From contig JBMSQF010000020.1 of assembly GCA_049423145.1 (NCBI GenBank), forward strand, positions 1-36,168: 36,168 nucleotides of DNA, read 5' to 3'. Within the stretch, counting starts at the first letter, position 1, and every line of letters begins with the position of its first letter. Shown here one piece after another: positions 19,662-27,683 of the stretch. Below the pieces are notes generated by a model that saw nothing but the letters and a program-made list of their open reading frames with translations, was not told the DNA's origin and did not search any database. The DNA is from RFTU01 sp049423145 (GTDB lineage Bacteria > Pseudomonadota > Gammaproteobacteria > Burkholderiales > Burkholderiaceae_C). A program made the translations under genes and the position numbers.

Positions 19662-20230
19662 GCGCCACCTCCGAGCGGGTCTGCTGCGGAGGCTTGGCCC
19701 GAGGCCCGGCGAATGATGCCCGGCAAGGACAACAGGTAGCAAAGGGCTGCGGCCACGGAGCCGGCGACCACCAGCCCGCGGAATGGCCAGGCAGGAACGC
19801 TGTAGACGCCCTGCACGCCGTAGAACTCGTTGTTGCCCCAGGAGGTCTGGAACTCCGGCAGTGCGATCAGCGCAAGGGCCGTAAAGAGGGCGGCACCCAC
19901 TAGGGCGTTGACGACATCCAGGGCCACCACGGCCTTTGGGGAACGCTTGCCGATGAGGTTCAGCAGAAAGTCGCTGCGGGTCATCCGTCCGCTGCAGATG
20001 GCCGCCGCCAATTGGAGGAAGACGATGGATGCCACCGAGCGGGCCGAGAATTCGGCCACGCCGGTGATGGGCGCATTCAGGAAATCCCGGCCGATGACAT
20101 CGGCCACAACCAGGCACATGATCAGGAAGATCCAGATCGTGCCCATGGATGCCAGAAGACTGGCCGGAATGTTCAGGGGGTGCGTGGCCGCCGACTGCGG
20201 TGCCTCGAGGTCCGTGTCAGCGGCCATCAT
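19658..20230 (-). CDS. dctQ: TRAP transporter small permease, DctQ type
   Basis: Small membrane subunit (190 residues) linking DctM with the periplasmic binding protein. Four hydrophobic segments are visible (about 24-45, 62-82, 104-124 and 148-168). VVADVIGRDFLNAPITGVAEFS and LLNLIGKRSP are DctQ-like motifs. The N-terminal 20 residues are acidic and variable. Two consecutive ATGs (20230, 20227) could start translation. It begins 13 bases after dctP ends and overlaps dctM by 4 bases. Confidence 0.92.
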   Translation of the reverse strand: MMAADTDLEAPQSAATHPLNIPASLLASMGTIWIFLIMCLVVADVIGRDFLNAPITGVAEFSARSVASIVFLQLAAAICSGRMTRSDFLLNLIGKRSPKAVVALDVVNALVGAALFTALALIALPEFQTSWGNNEFYGVQGVYSVPAWPFRGLVVAGSVAAALCYLLSLPGIIRRASGQASAADPLGGGA

Positions 20231-20243
20231 GCACTCCTGCGGC

Positions 20244-21314
20244 TCAGCGAGCAGCCTTGTCCCAGTCCCGCAGGGGCTTCACGCCACGTGCGCGCAGTTC
20301 ATCAAAGTAGGCTCGCAGGACCGACTTGCCGGCATCACCCGTGGTGGCCAACCAGGGGCTGACGATGTCGGGTAGGCCGTTGATCCACTTGGCGCGTTCG
20401 GCAGCCGGCAGCTCGGTGATTTGCAATCCGGCCCCCTTCATCGTGTCCATCGCCGTGGCCGCCGAGCGCGTCACGTGCTTGCCATGGGCCATCGAGGTGG
20501 CCCGCCCGGCCTTGATGAACGCCTCTTGCACTTCCTTGGGCAGCTTGTCGAAGAAAGCCTTGTTCGCTGCGACGCTGCCGAAATACATGGCGCCGATATC
20601 GACCCGCGTGAGGTGCTTGGCCACCTCGTACACCTTGGCCGGGCCGATCCCGCTGGCAAAGCTCAGTGCACCTTGCGTGACACCGGTCTGGATGTTGGTG
20701 TAGTAAGTGGTGAGTGCCCCCTCAACTGGGGTGGCGCCGGTGTCGCGCATCCAGTTGGCCGAGGTGCCCGGCGCGTGGATCTTCTTGTTCTGCAGGGCGG
20801 CCATGGTGGTCACGGGAAAGTTCGCGTACACATCGTAGCTGTCCGTGATCAGCGAGGACAGGGGCACCATGTTTTGCGCAGTCCAGCTGGCTCTGAGCGC
20901 GGGATGCGTGGTATTGAGCTTGTCGAAGATCTCAATGAGCATCTCGTGGTTGGTGGTTGCAAACGGCGTGTAGTAGGTGACGTTCTGCAGGGGCATTTGC
21001 GAGTTTTCCCAAACGGTGCCCACCATGCCCACGTCCACGATGCCGTCCTTGACCGCGGCACGGGTCTCGTTGAACTTGTAGAGCGTTCCGCCGTAGTTCT
21101 CGCGCCAGCGGATCTGGTATTTGTTTCCGCCTTCCTTGAGCAGCTTGTCCACCTCGGGCTGGAACACCTCCTTCATGGCATACGCCCAGATGTTGGCAGT
21201 GGGGTGGCTGGAGCCGATATTGACATTGATCGTCTGTTGCGCGCAGGCGTTGAACGCGGCCAGGCTGGTGCCCATGGCCAACGCGCCGGTCAGCGCGAGC
21301 TTCATCAGTTTCAT
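20244..21314 (-). CDS. dctP: TRAP transporter periplasmic binding protein, DctP family
   Basis: Periplasmic receptor of the TRAP system, 356 residues. A signal peptide (MKLMKLALTGALAMGTSLAAFNACAQ) is followed by a DctP domain with SSHPTANIWAYAMKEVFQPEV, DVGMVGTVWENSQMPLQNVTYY, VEGALTTYYTNIQTGVTQGAL and GAMYFGSVAANKAFFDKLP. In this family a conserved Arg binds the substrate carboxylate, so a carboxylic acid ligand is expected. Its exact nature cannot be read from the sequence. The ATG overlaps the tetR stop (ATGA at 21311-21314), showing that regulator and receptor are co-translated. The open frame upstream to 21512 is a shadow of tetR. Confidence 0.94.
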   Translation of the reverse strand: MKLMKLALTGALAMGTSLAAFNACAQQTINVNIGSSHPTANIWAYAMKEVFQPEVDKLLKEGGNKYQIRWRENYGGTLYKFNETRAAVKDGIVDVGMVGTVWENSQMPLQNVTYYTPFATTNHEMLIEIFDKLNTTHPALRASWTAQNMVPLSSLITDSYDVYANFPVTTMAALQNKKIHAPGTSANWMRDTGATPVEGALTTYYTNIQTGVTQGALSFASGIGPAKVYEVAKHLTRVDIGAMYFGSVAANKAFFDKLPKEVQEAFIKAGRATSMAHGKHVTRSAATAMDTMKGAGLQITELPAAERAKWINGLPDIVSPWLATTGDAGKSVLRAYFDELRARGVKPLRDWDKAAR

Positions 21315-22066
21315 GAGGTCTCCTTGAATCTGCGGGATGAAGAGCGGCCCTTGGGGAGCCGGCGGGAAGAATCCGGCGAAGCCTCGCCGGGACTGAACAG
21401 AGCAGCGGAAGACAGCAGGTAGCTGCGCACACGGTCGCGCACAAGGTCTGTGCCGTACGACAGCGGCGGTGGCGGTGCTTCCGGGTTGTAGATGGTTTGC
21501 CCATAAACCCAACGCTGCATCGTCACATAAAAGAAGCTGCCGTGCAGCCCCATGAGCAGTTCCATCTCGCGCTCGCTGGCTTTGCCGCCCATGCGCGAAC
21601 CGCGGTAGCGGCGCGTTTCCCGGATCAATCGGGGAAACAGCCGTTCCCGCAGCATGGCGAAAAAACGATCGGTGATGGTGCGGTCCGTGAGGCCGGAGAA
21701 CACCAGGATGCGAACGAAGTCGCGGGACAGGGCATTGTTGATGTAGTCGGCATAGAAGCGGGTGAACTTGTCCTCCACGCTGAGCTTGGGGTCATCCAAC
21801 AACTCATCCCACAGGGGGTTCCATCGCTCGACGAACACTTCCTGGTACACGCTGTCCACCAAGGCCTGCTTGGTAGGGTAGTAGTGGTAGAGGAGGGCGT
21901 GGGTGATGCCGATGCTCCTGGCCAGATCGCGGAGTTGCCCATTGAAACCGTGGACGGCAAAAAACTGAATGGCCCCATCGAGGATCTGACGAGAACGCTC
22001 GGCCGTGGACATGCGACGGCGCGGTGGAGGGGTAGCAGCGATTTCAGGGTTTTTGGGGAGTCTCAC
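21311..22066 (-). CDS. TetR-family regulator of the TRAP / hydroxylase module
   Basis: TetR-type repressor of about 251 residues. The helix-turn-helix is RSRQILDGAIQFFAVHGFNGQLRDLARSIGITHALLYHYYPTKQALVDSVYQEVF. The C-terminal domain is helical (KFTRFYADYINNALSRDFVRILVFSGL) and ends with a basic tail. The frame is open to a TTG at 22120, but that would bury the 22-bp dyad at 22099-22120 within the gene. GTG 22066 or ATG 22012 are better starts, though none has a strong ribosome binding site. It overlaps dctP by 4 bases and is divergent from the molybdenum hydroxylase genes. I infer that it controls both arms in response to the substrate or its CoA ester. Confidence 0.88.
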   Translation of the reverse strand: MRLPKNPEIAATPPPRRRMSTAERSRQILDGAIQFFAVHGFNGQLRDLARSIGITHALLYHYYPTKQALVDSVYQEVFVERWNPLWDELLDDPKLSVEDKFTRFYADYINNALSRDFVRILVFSGLTDRTITDRFFAMLRERLFPRLIRETRRYRGSRMGGKASEREMELLMGLHGSFFYVTMQRWVYGQTIYNPEAPPPPLSYGTDLVRDRVRSYLLSSAALFSPGEASPDSSRRLPKGRSSSRRFKETS

Positions 22067-22098
22067 GCTATTTACCCGAAGTTCAATAGCACTTAGGA

Positions 22099-22120
22099 TT
22101 GTTGACCGCTTGGTAAACAA
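22099..22120. promoter_or_regulatory. 22-bp dyad, probable TetR operator
   Basis: The left arm TTGTT-G-ACC and right arm GGT-A-AACAA are complementary except for one position, around a 4-base centre (GCTT). Size and symmetry are those of a TetR-family operator. It lies between the tetR-dctPQM-ligase arm and the hydroxylase arm, about 34 bases before the hydroxylase start codon, so binding would block that promoter and possibly both. Confidence 0.75.
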
Positions 22121-22153
22121 ACATCACCCGGATAAACCCCGAGGAGATCGCCC

Positions 22154-23029
22154 TTGAAAGCTCCCGCCTTCGATTACGTAAAACCCCGCAGCCTGGCGGA
22201 GGTGTTTGACCTGATGGCCCGGTACGGGGATGACGCACGCATTCTCGCGGGTGGTCAGACGCTGATGGCCACCCTGAACATGCGGTTGTCGGATCCGAAG
22301 ATCCTGATCGACATCACTCGTCTGCAGGACCTGAGCCGGATCGAGGTTCGCCCAGGCGTGCTGCACATCGGTGCGCTGGTGACGCACACCGCGATCGAGT
22401 CGTCGGCGCTTGTGGCCGAACACGCACCCTTGTTGGCTGCTGCTGCGCCGCACATCGCACACCGGGCCATCCGCAACTCCGGCACCTGGGGGGGGTCGAT
22501 TGCCTACGGCGACCCGGCGGCCGAATGGCCTTGCTGTCTCGTGGCGCTGGACGGCACGGTGGTGGTGCAGGGGCATGGCGGCCAGCGCCGCGTCAAGGCG
22601 ACCGATTTTTTCCAGGATCTCTACACGACGGACCTCAAGCCCGGCGAAATCGTGGTGGGCAGCGAGATTCCGGTGATGACGCGCAACCACTGGTGCGCCT
22701 TCGATGAACTGGCTCGTCGCCATGGTGACTACGCGGTGGCCGGGTTGGCGGTCGTGGCTGAATTTGATGGCACGACGGCGCGCAAAGTGAATCTGGGTCT
22801 GCTGGGCATGGGAGTGATTCCGCTGCGGGCCCCGCGCACCGAAGCGCTGTTGGCCGGCAAGGTCTTGGACGCGGGCACCATCGAGATTGCCGCGGCCTCG
22901 TTGAAGGCTGAACTGGATCCGCTGCCCGACCTGACGCATGGCGCCGATACCAAGCGCCATTTGGCCACGGTGTTGATGCGCCGTCTGCTGTCGGCTGCGC
23001 ATGCCAGCCGCGCCGCCTTGGCAATCTGA
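22154..23029 (+). CDS. Molybdenum hydroxylase FAD-binding subunit (CoxM/XdhB type)
   Basis: Middle subunit that passes electrons from the 2Fe-2S centres to an acceptor through FAD. The 291-residue protein begins MKAPAFDYVKPRSLAEVFDL. It has the FAD pyrophosphate motif ILAGGQTLMATL near residues 30-41 and RNSGTWGGSIAYGDPAAEWP at 108-126 (TIGGS variant TWGGS). The C-terminal CODH-type FAD domain has LNLGLLGMGVIPL-like features (VNLGLLGMGVIPLRAPRTEALL). The start codon is TTG at 22154, chosen because GAGGAG lies 7 bases upstream and residue one fits the family. It is the first gene of a medium-small-large set. Confidence 0.93.
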   Translation: MKAPAFDYVKPRSLAEVFDLMARYGDDARILAGGQTLMATLNMRLSDPKILIDITRLQDLSRIEVRPGVLHIGALVTHTAIESSALVAEHAPLLAAAAPHIAHRAIRNSGTWGGSIAYGDPAAEWPCCLVALDGTVVVQGHGGQRRVKATDFFQDLYTTDLKPGEIVVGSEIPVMTRNHWCAFDELARRHGDYAVAGLAVVAEFDGTTARKVNLGLLGMGVIPLRAPRTEALLAGKVLDAGTIEIAAASLKAELDPLPDLTHGADTKRHLATVLMRRLLSAAHASRAALAI

Positions 23030-23047
23030 AGATTTCGGAGAGACCCG

Positions 23048-23536
23048 ATGAGCTCGACCCAGATGATCACTGTCACCGTCAACGGCCAGGACCGTTGCTG
23101 CCATGTGGAACCGCGCACCCACCTGGTGGACTTCGTTCGCAACGACCTCGGCCTCAAGGGCTCTCACCTGGGCTGTGAGCATGGTGTTTGCGGCGCCTGC
23201 ACGGTGGAGGTGGACGGCCGGATCGTGCGGGGTTGCCTCACGCTGGCGGTGCAGACCGAAGGCTGCAGGGTGCGCACGATCGAGGGGCTGAGCGACGATG
23301 GCGATGTGCGCGACCTGCAGGAGTCTTTCGTCCGCAACAACGCTCTGCAGTGCGGCTTTTGCACGCCGGGCATGGTGATGGCCGCCAAGGAACTTTTGGA
23401 GACCCGACCCAATGCCACGCGCGCAGAAGTCCGGGAGTGGATGAGCGGCAACTTTTGCCGTTGCACCGGGTACCACGCCATCGTAGACGCCGTTTGCGAA
23501 ACACTGGCTGAACGCGCCAAGAAGCGCGCGGCTTGA
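23048..23536 (+). CDS. Molybdenum hydroxylase 2Fe-2S subunit (CoxS/XdhA type)
   Basis: Small subunit of 162 residues with two 2Fe-2S clusters. The N-terminal plant-ferredoxin-like domain has GCEHGVCGACTVEVDG with Cys43, 48, 51 and 63. The C-terminal helical domain has QCGFCTPGMVMAAKELL and GNFCRCTGYHAIVDAV with Cys102, 105, 137 and 139. All eight ligands are present. GGAGA precedes the ATG, 18 bases after the FAD subunit gene. It ends 14 bases before the large subunit gene. Confidence 0.96.
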   Translation: MSSTQMITVTVNGQDRCCHVEPRTHLVDFVRNDLGLKGSHLGCEHGVCGACTVEVDGRIVRGCLTLAVQTEGCRVRTIEGLSDDGDVRDLQESFVRNNALQCGFCTPGMVMAAKELLETRPNATRAEVREWMSGNFCRCTGYHAIVDAVCETLAERAKKRAA

Positions 23537-23550
23537 TCTTGGGAGTACGC

Positions 23551-26016
23551 ATGAACACTGTGACCACGCCGAACCTGCTGAACGCGGATGCCTCCATCGC
23601 GGGTACAGAGGTGGAGGAGCGCCCCAAGATCGACCATACAGACAAACCCCTGCCGCCCGTCACCGAAGACCCGCGCTACATTGGCAGCAGCAGCGAGCGG
23701 CCCAGTGCCCGCAAGCTGGTGCAGGGCCAGGGCACCTACATCGACGACCTTGAGCTGCCGCGGATGGTGCATGTGGTGTACTGGCGCAGCCCTTTGGCCC
23801 ACGCGAAGATCACACGCATCGGCCTGGATGCCGCGCGCAAGGCGCCGGGTGTGGTGCTGGTGGCTGCCGGGTCCGATGTGGCGAAATACTGCAAGCCCTG
23901 GGTGGCCACGCTGGCCCACTTGGCGGGCATGAAGAGCGCGCCGCAGTACCCCCTGGCGATGGACCGGGTGTACTGGCAGGGCGAGCCGGTGGTCGCCGTG
24001 GTCGCCGAAACCCGCCAGCAGGCCGAGGACGCGCTGCCGCTGATCGAGGTGGAGTTCGACGAACTGCCACCGGTCGTGGACATGGAAACGGCGCTCGACC
24101 CGTCGACGCCGCTGATCCATGCCGACTTGGGCGATAACTTGTGCTTCACCCGCAGCCTGAATGTGGGCGATGTGGATGCTGCCTTTGCGCAGGCCGATGC
24201 GGTGGTGGGCACCACCTTCCAGTTCGGCCGACACACCGGCGTCACCCTGGAGCCGCGTTGCCAGATCGCCGACTGGAGTTCGGCCGACCAGAAACTCACG
24301 GTGTGGCACTCCTTCCAGGCCCCGCACATGATGCAGGATCTGTACTCGCGCCAATTTGATATCCCGGAGTCCAACATCCGCGTGGTGTGCAAGGAGGTGG
24401 GCGGCTCTTTCGGCATCAAGGTGCACGCTTACCCGGACGACTTTGCCACGGTCGCGCTTTCGATGATGTGCCGCCGTCCGGTGAAGTTCGTGGCTGATCG
24501 CCTGGAAAGCTTTACGAGCGACATCCATGCGCGCCACCACCGCGTGACGGCCCGCATCGGCGTGAAGAAGAGCGGGGAGATCGTCGGTTTTGAGATGGAT
24601 GATCTCACCGGCATCGGGCCTTTCTCTATGTTTCCCCGGACCAGCGCTATTGAAGGCAACCAGGTGGTGAACCTGGTGGGCGGTCCCTACAAGCACCAGA
24701 ACTACCGTGCGCACCTGAAGGTGGTTTTCCAAAACAAAACTCCGACTTGTCAGTACCGTGGCGTGGGGCACCCGATTGCGTGTGCCGTCACCGAAGGACT
24801 GGTGGACATGGCCGCACGCGCCATCGGTATGGACCCGCTGGAGATTCGCAGGAAGAACGTAATCCCGGATGATGCCTATCCGGCCACCGGGGCGAGCGGC
24901 ATCAAGCTGGAAGTGCTGTCGCATGAGGCTTGCCTGCGCAAGATCGAGTTGCTGATGGACTACCCCAAGCTCAAGGCCGAGATCGCTGATTTGAGGAAGC
25001 AGGGCATCTACCGCGGTATCGGTTTTGCAGCGCTGATCGAGCTGACCAACCCGAGTGCCGCCTTCTATGGTGTGGGCGGCGCACGGATCGCCTCGCAGGA
25101 CGGTTGCACGATTCGCTTCGACCCGAGCGGCGCCATCAGCGTGAGCGTGAGCGTGGGTGAGCAGGGGCAGGGGAACGACGGGATCTACCGCCAGATCGCG
25201 GCCGATGCGGTCGGCGTGGATCTGGAAAAGGTTCGTCTGGTGTTGTCGGACACCGATGTGACGCCCTACGGTGGCGGCACCTGGGCATCACGGGGTGCGG
25301 GCGTGGGCGGCGAGGCCGTTCTGCTGGCCGGCCAGGCCCTGCGCGCCAACATCATCAAGGTAGCGGCGATCATTCTCAAACGCGATGCTTCCGAGTTGGC
25401 GGTTCGCCGCGGAGCGGTGGTGGATGCGAAGACATTGGAGGCGGTGCTTGAGTTTCCCGAACTCGGCCGCATTGCCTACTTCCGATCGGACACGCTACCG
25501 GCGGACTTCACGCCCGAACTGATGGTGACGCGCCACTACGCGCAGCGGGACTATCCCTTCATTTTCACCAATGGCGTGCAGGCCTCATATGTGGAGGTCG
25601 ATCCCGACACGGGCTTCGTGAAACTGCTCAAGCACTGGGCGGTGGAAGACTGCGGCCGCGTGATCAACCCGAAGTTGGTGGACGAGCAGATTCGCGGCGC
25701 GATCGTGCAGGGCATTGGCGGAGCGCTGTTCGAGGAGTGTCTTTATGACGAGAACGGGCGCTTGATGAATGGATCGATGGCGGACTATCTGGTGCCGATG
25801 AGCGGGGAGATGCCCGACATCGAGGTGGCCCATGTGCAGACGCCGACGCGGTCATCGCAGCTGGGTGCCAAGGGCGCGGGTGAGGCGGGCACGGCGGGTG
25901 CACCGGCGGCGGTGATGAACGCGATCAACGATGCCTTGGCGCCCTTGAAGGCGGAGGTGTGGAGCCAGCCGATTACGCCTGAGAAGGTGTTGAGGGCTTT
26001 GGGAAAGGTTTCCTGA
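23551..26016 (+). CDS. Molybdenum hydroxylase large subunit (CoxL/XdhC-fold family)
   Basis: Molybdopterin-cytosine-dinucleotide-type catalytic subunit of 821 residues. The first domain has RKLVQGQGTYIDDLELPRMV and EGEPVVAVVAE-like YWQGEPVVAVVAETRQQAE. The cofactor domain has LEPRCQIADW, KEVGGSFGIKVHAYPDD, VSVGEQGQGNDGIYRQIAAD and KGAGEAGTAGAPAAVMNAI, where Glu778 is the expected catalytic base. The active-site loop at 401-408 reads QYRGVGHP. It lacks the Cys of CO dehydrogenase form I (AYRCSFR) and differs from the usual YRGAGRPEA, so CO oxidation is unlikely. Hydroxylation of an organic acid or CoA thioester is inferred from the TRAP and ligase genes. The ATG at 23551 has GGGAG upstream. 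A 40-residue N-terminal extension precedes the first domain. Confidence 0.93.
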   Translation: MNTVTTPNLLNADASIAGTEVEERPKIDHTDKPLPPVTEDPRYIGSSSERPSARKLVQGQGTYIDDLELPRMVHVVYWRSPLAHAKITRIGLDAARKAPGVVLVAAGSDVAKYCKPWVATLAHLAGMKSAPQYPLAMDRVYWQGEPVVAVVAETRQQAEDALPLIEVEFDELPPVVDMETALDPSTPLIHADLGDNLCFTRSLNVGDVDAAFAQADAVVGTTFQFGRHTGVTLEPRCQIADWSSADQKLTVWHSFQAPHMMQDLYSRQFDIPESNIRVVCKEVGGSFGIKVHAYPDDFATVALSMMCRRPVKFVADRLESFTSDIHARHHRVTARIGVKKSGEIVGFEMDDLTGIGPFSMFPRTSAIEGNQVVNLVGGPYKHQNYRAHLKVVFQNKTPTCQYRGVGHPIACAVTEGLVDMAARAIGMDPLEIRRKNVIPDDAYPATGASGIKLEVLSHEACLRKIELLMDYPKLKAEIADLRKQGIYRGIGFAALIELTNPSAAFYGVGGARIASQDGCTIRFDPSGAISVSVSVGEQGQGNDGIYRQIAADAVGVDLEKVRLVLSDTDVTPYGGGTWASRGAGVGGEAVLLAGQALRANIIKVAAIILKRDASELAVRRGAVVDAKTLEAVLEFPELGRIAYFRSDTLPADFTPELMVTRHYAQRDYPFIFTNGVQASYVEVDPDTGFVKLLKHWAVEDCGRVINPKLVDEQIRGAIVQGIGGALFEECLYDENGRLMNGSMADYLVPMSGEMPDIEVAHVQTPTRSSQLGAKGAGEAGTAGAPAAVMNAINDALAPLKAEVWSQPITPEKVLRALGKVS

Positions 26017-26065
26017 GCCGCCGGGCGAGCGTCATTCGGGATTCTTTTCCTTTGCTCCGCGCCGT

Positions 26066-26175
26066 GTGGCCGGGGGCCGATCGTCGGGGCCGCCCTACCG
26101 CTCGGCGAGCCTGCCTGAACGGCGGTCTCCCGTCGACGATTGGGCTCAAAGCCCCGCCGACAGGCCCCCGGCCAC
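26066..26175. repeat. Large imperfect palindrome (110 bp) between the hydroxylase genes and leuC
   Basis: GTGGCCGGGGGCC (26066-26078) is perfectly complementary to GGCCCCCGGCCAC (26163-26175). After a 2-base mismatch, 26081-26090 pairs with 26151-26160 at nine of ten positions. Inside, CGCC (26091-26094) can pair with GGCG (26131-26134), and GCTC-GGC-GAGC forms a small hairpin. The 25-nt arms and structured centre suggest a mobile palindromic element (REP/MITE-like) or a very strong transcription end signal. No transposase is nearby and no second copy was seen in the window. Confidence 0.75.
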
Positions 26176-26248
26176 CCGACGCCGTGATGGTGAAGGCACC
26201 TGCGCTGGGTTCGCGTCAAAATAGAGGGTTTTCGCGTACTCCACCACC

Positions 26249-27673
26249 ATGATCGGCCGCACCCTCTACGACAAGCTCTGGGACGCCCACGTCGTCCACA
26301 CCGAGGAGGATGGCACCTCCATCCTCTACATCGACCGCCACCTCGTGCACGAAGTCACCAGCCCTCAGGCCTTCGAAGGTCTGCGCATGGCCGGCCGGCC
26401 GGTGTGGAGGACCACCTCCATCGTGGCCACGGCCGATCACAACACCCCCACCACGGGATGGGAGCTGGGACTGGACGGCATCACCGATCCCACCTCGCGC
26501 CAGCAGGTGGAGACGCTGGACCACAACATCCGCGCCGTCGGTGCCGCTGCTTACTTTCCCTTCCTCGACAAGCGGCAGGGTATCGTGCATGTCATCGGCC
26601 CCGAGAACGGTGCGACGCTGCCGGGCATGACCGTGGTCTGCGGCGACAGTCATACCTCCACCCATGGCGCCTTTGGTGCGCTGGCCCACGGCATCGGCAC
26701 CAGCGAAGTCGAACATGTGCTGGCCACGCAAACGCTGCTGGCCAAGAAGGCCAAGAACATGCTGGTGAAGGTAGAGGGCACGCTCGCTGCGGGCGTCACC
26801 GCCAAGGATGTGGTGCTGGCCATCATCGGCAGGATCGGGACGGCAGGCGGCACCGGCTACACCATCGAGTTCGGAGGCACCACCATCCGCAGCCTGTCGA
26901 TGGAAGGCCGCATGACCATCTGCAACATGGCCATCGAGGCCGGCGCGCGGGCGGGCTTGGTGGCTGTGGACGACAAGACGCTGCAGTACATCAAGGGCCG
27001 CCCCATGGCGCCGAAGGGTGTGGAATGGGACCAGGCAGTGGCCTACTGGCGTACGCTCCAATCGGATCCGGATGCGAAGTGGGACGCTGTGGTGGAGCTC
27101 GATGCCGCTCAGATCCGCCCGCAGGTCACCTGGGGTACCTCGCCGGAGATGGTGCTGTCCATCGATGACCGCGTGCCCGACCCCGACAAGGAAAAGGACA
27201 GCAGCAAGCGCAGTGCCATCGAGAACGCGCTGAAGTACATGGGCCTGGAGCCCAACAAGGCCATTGCCGATGTGCGCATCGATAAGGTGTTCATCGGCTC
27301 CTGCACCAACAGCCGCATCGAAGACATGCGGGAAGCCGCCGCGGTGGTGAAGAAGGTAGGCGGCCGCGTGGCATCGAATGTCAAACTGGCCCTCGTGGTG
27401 CCGGGTTCGGGCCAGGTCAAGGCGCAGGCCGAGGCCGAGGGTCTGCATGAAATCTTCAAAGCGGCCGGCTTTGAGTGGCGGCAGCCGGGTTGCTCCATGT
27501 GCTTGGCGATGAACGCCGATCGCTTGGAGCCGGGCGAGCGCTGCGCATCCACCAGCAACCGGAACTTCGAAGGCCGTCAGGGAGCCGGCGGACGTACCCA
27601 CCTGGTGAGCCCGGCGATGGCCGCCGCTGCCGCTTTGGCGGGGCACTTCGTCGACGTGCGCCGCATGGCCTGA
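26249..27673 (+). CDS. leuC: 3-isopropylmalate dehydratase large subunit
   Basis: Aconitase-fold enzyme that isomerises 2- to 3-isopropylmalate in leucine synthesis, 474 residues. It begins MIGRTLYDKLWDAHVVH. Characteristic stretches are LIYIDRHLVHEVTSPQAFEGL-like YIDRHLVHEVTSPQAFEGL, ATADHNTPT, CGDSHTSTHGAFGALAHGIG, FIGSCTNSRIEDMREAA and PGCSMCLAMN. The last two supply the three cysteines of the 4Fe-4S cluster. No clear ribosome binding site is visible before ATG 26249, although the N-terminus fits the family exactly. It is the first of leuCDB; leuA is not in the window. Confidence 0.98.
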   Translation: MIGRTLYDKLWDAHVVHTEEDGTSILYIDRHLVHEVTSPQAFEGLRMAGRPVWRTTSIVATADHNTPTTGWELGLDGITDPTSRQQVETLDHNIRAVGAAAYFPFLDKRQGIVHVIGPENGATLPGMTVVCGDSHTSTHGAFGALAHGIGTSEVEHVLATQTLLAKKAKNMLVKVEGTLAAGVTAKDVVLAIIGRIGTAGGTGYTIEFGGTTIRSLSMEGRMTICNMAIEAGARAGLVAVDDKTLQYIKGRPMAPKGVEWDQAVAYWRTLQSDPDAKWDAVVELDAAQIRPQVTWGTSPEMVLSIDDRVPDPDKEKDSSKRSAIENALKYMGLEPNKAIADVRIDKVFIGSCTNSRIEDMREAAAVVKKVGGRVASNVKLALVVPGSGQVKAQAEAEGLHEIFKAAGFEWRQPGCSMCLAMNADRLEPGERCASTSNRNFEGRQGAGGRTHLVSPAMAAAAALAGHFVDVRRMA

Positions 27674-27683
27674 GGACCTTGTG

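Noticed and set aside
19662..20117. N-terminal extension of the dctM frame
   Set aside because: It overlaps dctQ in another frame and lacks membrane segments; the ATGA overlap at 19658-19661 gives the natural start.
23164..24924. 586-residue open frame on the minus strand
   Set aside because: It lies opposite the 2Fe-2S and large hydroxylase subunits, which have full motif sets; no recognisable domain.
23551..26016. Aerobic carbon monoxide dehydrogenase (form I CoxL)
   Set aside because: The AYRCSFR loop is absent; QYRGVGHP is found instead, and the TRAP/ligase context points to an organic acid.
26216..27646. 476-residue open frame on the minus strand
   Set aside because: Antisense of leuC with no motif and no ribosome site.
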